Below, piece by piece: positions 22,191-32,480 of a stretch of DNA of 64,000 nucleotides. Positions within the stretch are counted from its first letter, which is position 1. The number at the start of each line of letters is the position of its first letter. The DNA is from Chloranthus sessilifolius (Eukaryota; Streptophyta; Magnoliopsida; Chloranthales; Chloranthaceae). The DNA is taken from NCBI GenBank assembly GCA_021018995.1, contig CM037584.1:50109811-50173810 (forward strand), given 5' to 3'. Below the pieces are notes generated by a model. The model was not told the origin of the DNA. It was given only the letters and a program-made list of their open reading frames with translations, and ran no database searches. The position numbers were made by a program, and so were the translations under genes.

Positions 22191-22774
22191 CAAATTTCTT
22201 TCGAAATGTTTCTTCCCAATCTTTTTCCATACTCTTTCTTCTATTTTTCTAAGCCATTATCCTAAGATTTAAACTATTTTCAACTACCATTTAGCCTCTA
22301 TAATCTATGCATTTAATTTACAAAATTTTACCTTGACTCAATCTCAAATTGATTTCAAATCTAGGGTTGGAAGGCTAGGGTTCCAGCTTTAGCTTTTCAG
22401 CGGATCCCTTGCGTTGAATCGGCCTCTTTAATACTTGGATCCTTCCTTCCTCAGCTAGCCTTTACTCCTTGCATTAATCACTCTTTTCACTCTCTCTCTC
22501 TCTCTTCTTTACTCTCCTTCAACAACAAAACTCTTGATTTTAGGGTTATTAACTCTTTTTATCCTCTTCCTCACTTGTGTGTTGAGCACATACACCGCGG
22601 TAGGTGTATGCGACTATACCTTCACAACACACACCACATAGGCATTCTATTTATCACATCTCATCCGTTCATCACACTACATACTAACTGTTGGACTTCC
22701 ATTTGGTCAAACCTATGACCGATCGGGCACGGATCCCGAGGTCATAGTTTAGCGTGATTTTTCGGGCTATTACA

Positions 22775-23641
22775 TAATGCCTTTCACAGCTACTGTATGC
22801 GACACCTGACTCTAAATCTGTTTAATAAATATAAGGATACAATCTCTAGATCGCTTTTCTGGGTTGCTGCCCGTACATTTTCAGAAGCAAAATTTAAAAG
22901 AATTATGCGAAAAATAGAAGACGACGCCCCGCCGGAATGTACAAAATGGATTAAAGAAATTGGTGATCATTTCTGGGCACGCGCTTATTTCCAAGGGAGG
23001 CGTTATGATATGTTGACAACTAATATAGCTTAAAGCATAAATAGTGTGTTGAAAATAGCCAGGGAGGAACCGATTGTGAGCATGTTAGAAACTATTCGCA
23101 CAAAAGTACCCGAATTTTATCTTCGTCGTCAGGAGGAAGGAAATAAAATGACACATGTGTTAACACCGATGACAGAAAAACACATAAAAAGAAATTCAGG
23201 ATGGGCCCGTCGAAAAAATGTCATACCATATGGTCGTGATATATTTCAAGTTAAACATGGTGATTACACTCACAGTGTCGATCTAGAATCGCGAACATGT
23301 ACATGTAGACGTTGGGCTATTCTTGGATTACCATGTTCACATGCGATTGCCGCATCGCTACTAAAAGCAGAGAAAGAGAGATCCCCCAATTTTGTGAACA
23401 CTGGTTTACCAGTGACTTATTTAGGGAAACTTATAAAGAACACTTTGTCCCGACCGTTGACAAGCGCCAATGGACTACGCAAATAAAAGACATTCAAGTT
23501 TTGCCTCCCCACAAAATACGTCAAGCCGGCAGTCCGAAGAAAAGGAGAACAAGATCTAAAGGGGAAGTTCGACCACTACAATGTAAAAATTGTAACAAGT
23601 ACGATCATAATCGTCGCTCGTGTAAATTTGTTAATATTTGA
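22775..23641 (+). pseudogene. mudrA: mudrA-type MULE transposase, 3' part (broken)
   Basis: The transposase frame resumes exactly at the target duplication (TAATG, 22775-22779): 'FHSYCMRHLTLNLFNKY' follows directly from the 'EKVFPN' that ends at the left junction. It contains the C-terminal half of the catalytic region, 'KWIKEIGDHFWARAYFQGRR', then an in-frame TAA at 23031-23033. Next come a SWIM zinc finger 'CTCRRWAILGLPCSHAI' (CXCX9CXH) and, in another frame after about 23465, a zinc knuckle 'CKNCNKYDHNRRSC' (CX2CX4HX4C). Stop at 23639-23641. The gene would be about 800 codons long. Confidence 0.88.
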
Positions 23642-23990
23642 AATTAACTTGTATTACATCAAAGGTTGAGATTGAAAACAGATTTAGATTAGATTAGACC
23701 TAGTGGCAATCGAGCTTCCAAATGATCTCATTATAGAAGAGTATTTTTTTTTTCTCTTTTTCTTTCCTTCAATATAAACAGATTAGACCTCAATAAAAGA
23801 GCGATCAACATCTACCAATTAATTAATATATTTTTATGGAATTGTGATTAAAATATATTGTTGTGCTTCTTAATAAATCATTCATTCATTCAAACAGGAT
23901 TTGAAGTTGCCAAATTCGCCCCTAATCTACTAGTGATTGGCATAAAGCCAAACCAAATATATCAGGCTTCACAATTCAGAAAGGTATATC
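23642..23990. other. MULE intergenic spacer
   Basis: AT-rich sequence between the transposase stop and the repeat array. It probably holds the transposase 3' end. Nothing else was recognised. Confidence 0.5.
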
Positions 23991-24344
23991 TTAAATCATC
24001 GGCCGATATTTTAAATCATCGGCCGATATCTTAAATCATCGGCCGATGATTTAAATTATCGGCCGATGTTTTAAAATATCGGCCGATGATTTAAGATATC
24101 GGCCGATGATTTAAAATTTTGGCCGATGATTTAAGATATCGGCCGATGATTTAAGTTATCGGACGATATCTTAAAATATCGAACGATGATTTAAGATATC
24201 GGCCGATTACTTAAAATATCGTTCGATTACTTAAAATATCGTTCGATTACTTAAGATATCGGCCGATGACTTAAATTATCGGCCGATGATTTAAGATATC
24301 GGACGATGATTTAAGATATCGGCCGATGATTTAAGTCATCGGCC
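23991..24344. repeat. 20-bp-period palindromic array between the two MULE genes
   Basis: About 17 units of 'ttaagatatcggccgatgat' type follow at exact 20-bp spacing, with the ATCGGCCGAT palindrome kept in most of them. It lies between the 3' ends of the convergent transposase and ULP genes. Confidence 0.93.
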
Positions 24345-24523
24345 TATTGGAATTGCTTCAAGAGAGGAAGGATCCATTGATAAATCAGGCAAGGTGATAC
24401 AAATAAGATAAATTGATAACAACAGAAATGAAAATTATACAAGTTAATAAAAATTAATAAAATTAATTATTTACAATTTCATCAAAAAATATCTTTACAA
24501 AACACTAAATTTTTTTACAGATA

Positions 24524-27500
24524 TTAACTCTTCTTCCCAAACGTGCACATTAGATGTCCGATTTCGGCTCTAAATTGTTGCATATGTTTATCGTCGAAAT
24601 CAATAGGCCGCTGTTGGGAGAAGTATTCTATATACTTCAAAACGTATACACCGTAATCCCAACCGTTTTGTTGGATCGGGAGAACGACGCTGTTGAACGC
24701 CGATACCTTCCACTGTTGATCGAAAGCTGACTTCAAATCGATAGCGTAAAGAAGGCGCGGAAGGTGATTCAATAGACATTCTTTATGCGCTTCAAACCTT
24801 TTTGAGCACTCTCATTCTCTTTGGATCAATTAACTTAATTTCTCGATCAACTAATGAAATTATAATAGCCAAATGGCTATGTTTTTGGCTATGCATCGGA
24901 AGATAAATCTACACATAAACGGAACCGAAATTTTAAATAATAAATTTTATTTAAAAGCCGTTAACGTTAAATAAAGCGAAGTTTAGTATTCAAAAACGTA
25001 CCGTTCCACAGTCGATCGCGTGAATTCCGCGGTTATTATTTGTCAATAGTGGTTCCATCGGCTTTGAATTGTTACGAACATTCCATTCGTCACAATAGGC
25101 CTGCCACCTATCGAGGTCGCTGAGCGCAGCTATACCTTCATTATCGATATATTTTTCAAATTTTTTCTCGTCTGCCATAAACAAGGTCTGAAACAGGATA
25201 ATGTAGTAAGTAAATAAATTAGAAGAAGTTAATCAAGAGTCGTGACTGAAAAGACAAATAAAAGAAACAAACGACTTCCAATAAATATTTGAAACCTTAC
25301 CAGGGCAGACGCAGAAGCGAACCAGCTTTTTTCGGCATTGGCCGTAAACATTGAATCGTTTATAACTTCAAGGACTCTCGAGTATGCGTCGATGAATTCA
25401 TTGTCGAGCCACGAGCGTCCTTTGAGAACCTTCAAAAGAGCAACTGTGATCTCAACACCGCTGATAGTATTGACGATCACATTGTCCTCGTTCTCCAGCC
25501 GATTCCAAAAACTAAGCATATACTTTTGCTCCATTGATATTGCCCCATCCTCCTCCTCCTCTACAACCAATCTTGGTTTTTTTATTAACGCTTTAGTGGT
25601 CGGAGACTTTCTCTTCTTACGAGCACGCAAGTCATAACCTTCGGCTTCATTTTTTGTAGATGATAGTTTCACTATAATTGTTTTTAGTGATGCCGGCTGT
25701 GACTCACGAGAAGGCTGCGTAAGAGGAGCGCCATCATCACCCACATCAACCAAGGGCTGTTTAGTAGGCTGAGGAGCAGTAGGTTTTGGGGCAGCGGGTT
25801 TAATGGCAGTAGATTTATTTGTAAGTTGAGGAGCGGCGGGTTTTGGGGCAGTTGATTGTTGTCTAGGTGGATGAGCAGAGGGTTTTGGGGCACTTGACTG
25901 ATGGCTTGGTTGAGGAGCAGTTGGTTTTGAGACCTTTGGGTGATGGCTTTGTTGAGGAGCGATGGGTTTTGGCGATGGTGATGGCTTTGTTGATGAGTGG
26001 TGGGTTGAGGGACAGTTGATTGAGGGTAAGTGGGTGAAGGAACGAAGGTGTCAAAGAGCACAGAGGTTAAAATATTATCCTGCATAATTGCAAAAAAATA
26101 TACATTACAAAAAAAAAAAAAAAAAAACTACATTATTGACCGATAATTTAACTAATCGGTCGATAATTTAAATAGTCGATCGATAATGTACATTATCGGT
26201 CGATAATTTAAGTTATCGATCGATAATTTACATTATCGACCGATAATTTAAATAGTTGGTCGATAATGTAACTTATCGTCCGGTAATGTACTTTATCGAT
26301 CGACTATTTAAATTATCGGTCGATAATGTACATCGTCGGACGATAAGTTCCATCTTCGGACGACAAGCTAATTTTGCATTAAGTTGTAAAGAATTAATTT
26401 TGTTCTAAATTTGAAAAGTCTTGGTTTGATACCTTTCTTAAATGAGAGATGACCGCATCAAGATCCTTCCGTATTGCTTTATTTTCTTCTTGTAAGGCCT
26501 TCTTATCTCTGCCTAGTTGTTCAATGGTGAGTGCTTGCCCATTAAGCAGCGTAAATGCACGCCGGAATTCTTTTTTCATTTCTTTTACAGCCATGCGGAG
26601 CGTCTTGCATTCTTTTTTTAGCTCCATTACTTCTTTGGTTAGGTGCGGTTGCCTAACTGGCTGCTCTCTTGTTGGCTCGGGCCTAATTTCTGGTTTGCCC
26701 TTTGGTTGACGTACAACGATTTCAAAATCATCGTTATCGTTGCTATAATCTTCGTCATCCTCATTTTCGTCATCTCAGCTAATCGGCTCTTCGGCTCTTT
26801 CTTCCGGACGTGTTGGATGACTTGGGATATCATCATATTCATCTATATTTTCTTCGGAGTAAGGCTCTTCCTTTCTTCGGTCTCCTCCTTCTTCTTTTCC
26901 ATTTCTCTTCGAATCAAAAAGTATCGAACCCATTTATACTGTAATTCGTGCTTCTCAACTTCAAGCTCTAAAATCACTTTAGACTTAAGAAATTTTTCTC
27001 TATATAAATTAGGATTACGGCTGAATTTCGGGCCTTCCCATTTCATTAGCCTTGGAAATGGTTCTTTAAGCCCAATAGGAGCGGTGGCGACTGCAAGAAA
27101 GTGCTCAAACGCCCAAATCTGTAAGGCGATAGTGCATCCATAGATATTGAATTGCCCCTTTTCTGACCTTCTCGCCATTTCCCTCCTGCCACTCGCTTTT
27201 GATATACTATCTAATAAATTATTGTAAACTATCAGGCCCCACGGTAACTTGTTGAACTCTTCAATGTTATCTACTAATTCTAAGTACCGTGTATCTACTT
27301 CCTGGTATGTGTCCGAAAGTAAAAAAGAACATATGAAAAATAATAATGACAGTTTCAAAAAATCATCGTTGGATAAATCAGCACTGTCAATAATTTCTTC
27401 AATACGAGATCTTTTCGCCGGCTTCCCCCGAAAGAATTTGTATCGAATAGTTGTTTCCTCTTTTACGGCCACCTTCTCAGACTCAGGTTCCGTCAGCATG

Positions 27501-27786
27501 TTGAGGCCTAAAATCAAGGCTATATCGATCTGTTGCAGGAGTACATTGGTGTTCTTGACCTTAAAAATATTCTCTTCAACCCAAAAACTTAAAATAGCGT
27601 CAACCAAGTCTCCAACGAAACCTAATTTCTCATTCATCCTAAATAGATGACCGAATACTGAATCATCTAATATTTTCTTTCTCTCTTCGTTAAAGTGCAT
27701 GTAAAATTTTCTAACACCAACTCCAGAACATTTTCCGATGGGCTTTAGAGTCATTGTCATTTTCAATAACTTAATAGGAACTGCAA
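24524..27786 (-). pseudogene. ULP1-like (C48) protease gene of the MULE, KAONASHI-type
   Basis: Ulp1-family enzymes cleave SUMO-like modifiers; this gene type is carried by some plant MULEs. Four exons with GT/AG borders can be read. Exon 1 (27786-26433) is a DUF1985-like globular domain ('GVGVRKFYMHFN', 'DIALILGLNML', 'CTIALQIWAFEHF'), then an acidic stretch and a coiled coil ('KKALQEENKAIRKDLDAV'). Exon 2 (26079-25301) is a Pro/Ala/Lys linker, a basic NLS-like 'RARKKRKSPTTK', then 'LKGRSWLDNEFIDAY', the start of the protease. Exon 3 is 25187-25002. Exon 4 (24908-24524) has 'HSHLAIII' and 'IKLID', then 'QQNGWDYGVYVLKYIEYF'. The usual catalytic motif is DCG; here it is DYG (Tyr codon at 24653-24655). 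Exon 1 has a frameshift near 26870 and a stop at about 26773-26775; exon 4 has a frameshift. Confidence 0.82.
26129..26370. repeat. 20-bp-period array in the ULP intron
   Basis: Twelve units of 'ttatcgaccgataatttaaa' type at exact 20-bp spacing lie between exon 1 (ends 26433) and exon 2 (starts 26079) of the ULP-like gene, so they would be intronic. The core ATCG-N2-CGAT is the same as in the other MULE arrays; the flanking words differ (TAATTTA/TAATGTA). Confidence 0.92.
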
Positions 27787-27861
27787 TATAAATAAAAAGC
27801 AATTAATAAATAAAAGAAGTGATTTTAAAAAAACTACTAATCCCCTAACCTACCGATAATT

Positions 27862-27905
27862 TACCGATAATCTAAGTTATCGACCGATAACTTAGATTAT
27901 CGGTA
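27862..27905. repeat. Perfect 44-bp hairpin upstream of the ULP gene
   Basis: Two exact 21-base arms (left arm 'taccgataatctaagttatc' plus g) surround a 2-base centre. The words are the same CGATAA/TTATCG as in the 20-bp arrays. The partial copies on both sides extend the pairing. It lies just upstream of the ULP coding start. Confidence 0.92.
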
Positions 27906-28183
27906 AGTTATCGGATTAGGTGAGAAACATTGGGGATGACTAAATGTGTTGAAATGTAAAAAAAATAAATTACCTGGAATTGTAATGTGACCTTTGTGAC
28001 CTTTTACCGCTTTGTCGCCGCTAAGTCGCCGCTCTCTTGTTTTTTTCAGAAAAGTTAAACTTAAAAGTAACAGTAACTAATGAATTGTAAAAGTAGCTTT
28101 TATACTCTCTGTTAAAGGGCGGTTAAATTTTTTTTTTTTTATATTATTTAAAATAGGTCTTTGCTGACGTGGAGCAGGCGGAG
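27906..28183. other. MULE subterminal spacer, ULP promoter side
   Basis: Probable 5' region of the minus-strand ULP gene, up to the right TIR. No certain TATA box. No other gene was seen. Confidence 0.45.
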
Positions 28184-28281
28184 GCGGCTAGGCCTGGAGC
28201 TGGTCATTAATGCAACGGTTGAAACTATAGGGTCGTTTCTGCAAATACGCAAACATATAGGGTCGAAAGTACAAATTTCCC
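28184..28281 (-). repeat. MULE right terminal inverted repeat, 98 bp
   Basis: Reverse-complement partner of 7438-7535; same length, about 10 mismatches, no gaps. The outer end reads 'gaaagtacaaatttccc'. Confidence 0.92.
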
Positions 28282-29364
28282 TACATTAAAAATATCTATC
28301 ATTATTTTAATTTATAACTTGAAAATATATTGCCTCATTTTTATTGATCAAAGTTTGACTTTTATTCAAATTTTGACTTTAGTCAAAAGTTGATAAGTGT
28401 ATCTTGACGGTAGATAGTGATTATTACTGTTATTTATATTTTGGTAATGTAAATTTTAATCAGTCAAAGTTTATTATTTGGTCAAACTTTGAGTATTTAA
28501 CACAATTTAATTTTTTGAACTTCTGTATCCCCAATGAGATTGTCATTTTTTTAATTTATTACTTTCTAGTATATTATCAAATTTTATTTTACTTTTTTTA
28601 CATTTGGTCAAAGTTTGACTTTTTAAAAAGTTGATATTTAGTCAAATTTTTTACTATTATTACCTAGCGATGGATATGAATATTGTTATGTTAATTTGTA
28701 GGTTAACGATAGATTGTCGAATTTTTTATTGGTCAAAATTAAAATTTTTTTTGTCAAAGTTTGACTTTAAAAAAATATTGAATTTTCTTTCAAATTTAAA
28801 AATTGAATTTTGTTTCAATATATAATACATACTAGCATTTACTATACTAGTAAAAAGGCACGTGCAAATGCACGTGGATATTAGGACCTTAAATGATCGA
28901 ATTTTATTTTTAGACATTTATCGGGTGATTTGAACATAAAAAAATATAGTATTTCAAGTGTTTCGTTACTATATTTTATGATTTAGTAAAGACATAAAAA
29001 AAGTATTTATTATTATGTTTCTTATGTCTTTATTATTTATAATTTAAAATTTAAATTTTTTTTAATAAAAAATAAAAAAAATATAACTTATATTGTCAAT
29101 TATAGAACATAAAGAAAAAAAATAAAAACTAACAAATAAGTATAATCTAGAAATTTCAATTAAATCGAAAATGGGTATTTATTCCTTCTCAACTTTAACT
29201 TTCTTGACGATTTTATCGTCTTCATCATCCGTAGTCTCGTATTTCATATTTTGGGATATCTACGACCTTGTAAGATAATTTTGATAAATTGTATCTTGCA
29301 CTTTGACTTGAAAGAAATACTCATTTTCGAGATATTTGTTCATTTTCGAGATATTGACACCAAA

Positions 29365-29795
29365 TTTGATTTTAAGGTCACTTTTTTTGAGATCTGTGTC
29401 ACATCAAATCAATGCCTGACCATTTGATGGTACGCCCATTATCTCAAGATCAAGTGTGTGAAAAGTTGAAACAAAAAAATTCTCCATCATTTAGTTCAAA
29501 ATTGTCAATTGGTTTTAACATGGTGCCTTAATAGATTCGGTGGGCATAGTTGATTCGGTGGGCATAGTTAATTAAAGGTAAAATCACATTTTGATAAAAT
29601 CATCTGTCATTCGTCTCGTTTAAATTTGATTTTAAGGTCACTTTGAAATTTGTGCACGTCAAATCAATATCTGACCGTCTGATGGTACGCCCATAATCTC
29701 AAGATCAAGTGTGTGAAAGATTGGAACGAAAAACACTGTTATCATTCATTTCAAAGCAGTCAATGGGATTTAACATGGGCGCTCCCAAAGATTCA
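29365..29795. repeat. Two tandem half-MITE copies
   Basis: The text 'tttgattttaaggtcacttt', then 'tgatggtacgccca', then 'atctcaagatcaagtgtgtg' occurs at about 29367-29545 and again at about 29627-29795. Each is one arm of the palindromic family at 4364-4754. The middle 'gattcggtgggcatagtt' is itself doubled near 29536-29572. Confidence 0.65.
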
Positions 29796-30299
29796 GTTGG
29801 AATATTTAAAGGTATGTTTGGAGGTGGGATCTTAATTGGCATGCCGAGTTGCTATTCTAGTGGTTGAACTTTAAATGCGGTTCAAACATATTTGAGAAGT
29901 GCACGTGCGTTGTACGTGGACATTGTAAAATGAAATATTTTGATCAAAGATGATTTTAATTATGAGTTAAAATTGACTAATCGTATAAAATCATAATCGT
30001 ATATTATCAGTTAATCACTAAAAAACTAATAATAATTATTGTTAAATATTATATTGATTCGAGTATTTTATAGAACTTTCTATAGACACATGTTTCTATC
30101 CTATCACGTTCGATTAATTCGATGATATACTAATTATATATGTTGAATAAAATTTTCTTAATTATTAATTTCTACTTTAATTTTATAATAACTAATGTAA
30201 CTAAGGCTTCAAAATTTCATATCTTACATATTTATTAATTATTATTAAAAATATGAATAGTAATGTCCACCCATACATAGCGGTCCAAGTGTTGACTCA

Positions 30300-32480
30300 A
30301 AACTCAAACCTAACCTGAAAATCGGCGTATCGAACTGGTCCAAACAGACCCGAAAATTGATAATGAACCTATTCTAGACTCGTTTCGATTTTTAGGGAGA
30401 AAAATTGAAAATTTATTAGGTAGTATGAGAAAACTGAGAAAGTAGCTTAAAATAATAAAATGGTGATTGCATCCCATTTAAATTCATGATTGCTTGGAAT
30501 TAGGCAATGGAGATCGTTTTTCACCTTAATCTTTCGTAGAATAGTTCTTGAGACTATGATCTTACCCTCGTATGGGTGTAAGTTTTGAACCGAAATCTGA
30601 ACCTGCCCAAAAAACCTAACTAATTGAACCACCGAATCTTATTTCGATTTTAGGTGGGAAAAGTCAAGAACCGATTAGGTAAGATGAGAAAATTTGATAA
30701 GGGGTACATTAATCGTGGCTCAAAGGGTTTCAACATGCTAATAAATTGTTATTTGAGTAACTTAACACCCATGAAATCTTAGAGGGCATCTATGCAAAAA
30801 ACCATCGACTCTTTGAATTAGTTGATGGAGATTGTTTTTCTACCCAATCTTCCACATAAGGGAATTTGATATCAAAGCAAGTCAAATATTATATGGCAAA
30901 ATTGTTAATTCTCTTAACTTTGTGGTTTCCTTTAAAGGTGATCGAACTTGTTCAAACAGACCCGAAAATCGATAATGAACCTATTCTAGACTCGTTTCGA
31001 TTTTGGAGAGAAAAATAAAAAATTTATTAGGTAGTATGAGAAAACTGATAAAGTAGCTTAAAATAATAAAATGGTGATTGCACCCTATTCAAATCCATGA
31101 TTGTTTGGAATTAGGCAATGGAGATCATTTTTCACTCTAATTTTTCGTAGAATAGTTCTTGAGATTGTGATCTTATCCTCATATGGGTGTAAGTTTTGAA
31201 CTGAAATTCAAACTCACCCAAAAAACCAAACTAATTGAACCAAACCCAATCGATCCAAAAATCGGTTCAGACCGAATCTGATTTCGATTTTAGGTGGGAA
31301 AAGTCGAAAACCGATTAGGTAAGATGAGAAAATTTGATTAGGGGTACATTAATCATGACTCAAAGGGTTTCAACATGCCAATAAATTATTATTTAGGTAA
31401 CTTAACACCCATGAAATCTTTGAGGGCGTTTATGCAAAAATCATTGACTCTTTGTATTAGTTGATGGAGATCGTTTTTCTGCCCAATCTTCCACATAAGG
31501 GAATTTGATATTAAAGCAAGTCAAATATTATATGACAAAATTGTTAATTCTCTTAACTTTGTAGGTTTCTTTAAAGGTGTTAGAAAAGATAACTTTTATG
31601 GCAAAGTTGTTAATTTTCTTAATTTTGTAGGTTTCTTTGAAGGTGTTAGGAAAAGAATGGCAAAATTGTTAATTCTCTTAACTTTGTGGGTTCCTTTAAA
31701 GGTGATCGAACTAGTCCAAACAGACCCGAAAATCGATAATGAACCTATTCTCGACTCATTTCGATTTTGGGGGGGAAAAATAAAAAATTTATTAGGTAGT
31801 ATGAGAAAACTGAGAAAGTAGCTTAAAATAATAAAATGGTGATTGCACCCCATTCAAATTCATGATTGTTTGAAATTAGGTAATGGAGATCATTTTTCAC
31901 CCTAATCTTTCGTAGAATAGTTCTTGAGATTATGATCTTATCCTCGTATGGGTGTAAGTTTTGAACCGAAATTCGAACCCGCCCAAAAAATCAAACTAAT
32001 TGAACCAACCCCAATCGATCCAAAAATCGGTTCAGACCGAATCTGATTTCGATTTTAGGTGGGAAAACCAATTAGGTAAGATGAGAAAATTTGATTAGGG
32101 GTACATTAATCATGGCTCAAAGGGTTTCAACATGCCAATAAATTATTATTTGGGTAACTTAACACCCATGAAATATGAGATGGCATCTATGCAAAAACCA
32201 TCGACTCTCTATATTAGTTGATGGAGATCGTTTTTCTGCCTAATCTTCCACATAAGGGAATTTGATATCAAAGCAAGTCAAACATTATATGGCAAAATTG
32301 TTAATTCTCTTAACTTTGTAGGTTTCTTTAAAGGGTTAGAAAAGATAATTTTTATGGCAAAGTTGTTAATTTTCTTAACTTTGTAGGTTTCTTTGAAGGT
32401 GTTAGGAAAAGAAAACTTTTATGGCAAAATTGTTAATTCTCTTAAATTTGTGGGTTTCTTTGAAGGAGCCAAAAATAAGG
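30300..32480. repeat. Three large tandem units (~610-760 bp)
   Basis: The marker 'caaacagacccgaaaa' starts at 30341, 30953 and 31717 (spacings 612 and 764). Each unit also repeats 'aaaatggtgattgca', 'tcttgagattatgatctta' and 'gaaaatttgattaggggtac'-like text. The second and third units carry extra ~75-bp subrepeats of 'ggcaaaattgttaattctct'-type, which explain their different lengths. The words 'gaaccgaa' link it to the AACCGA-rich repeats elsewhere. No ORF of note. Confidence 0.75.

Larger units (their letters stand above)
9815..22774 (-). mobile_element. Ty3/gypsy chromovirus-type LTR retrotransposon, 12.96 kb
   Basis: A complete but inactivated element in minus orientation: LTRs at 9815-12477 and 20182-22774, PBS, gag, PR, RT, RNase H, INT, a chromodomain-like tail, an extra 3' ORF and a PPT. 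The termini are TGT...ACA and the flanking duplication is TAATG. Protein order PR-RT-RH-INT defines Ty3/gypsy. The INT tail and the long LTRs suggest the Tekay/Del lineage, which is an inference. It sits inside the MULE transposase gene and is transcribed against it, so it is younger than the MULE insertion. Confidence 0.93.
20182..22774 (-). repeat. 5' LTR of the retrotransposon (right copy), 2593 bp
   Basis: It starts 'tgtaatagcccgg' and ends 'cgggctattaca' on the plus strand, so the inverted termini are perfect here (TGTAATAGCCC / GGGCTATTACA). The other LTR has two changes in this terminal motif. The palindrome array lies at about 21634-22190. Confidence 0.93.
7438..28281 (+). mobile_element. 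Mutator-like element (MULE) with mudrA and ULP1-type genes
   Basis: Long TIRs (7438-7535 and 28184-28281) enclose a mudrA-type transposase on the plus strand and a Ulp1/DUF1985-type gene on the minus strand, arranged convergently. This gene pair is the hallmark of KAONASHI-like MULEs described in plants. The flanks share 'attaaaa' (7431-7437 and 28285-28291), a weak AT-rich target-duplication candidate. After removing the 12.96-kb retrotransposon and its 5-bp duplication, the element is about 7.88 kb. Four blocks of 20-bp-period repeats lie in its non-coding parts. Both genes are inactivated by stops and frameshifts. Confidence 0.85.

Noticed and set aside
24001..24344. CRISPR-like regular repeat array
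   Set aside because: The repeats have no unique spacers, are 20 bp in direct tandem, and the window is clearly plant nuclear DNA.
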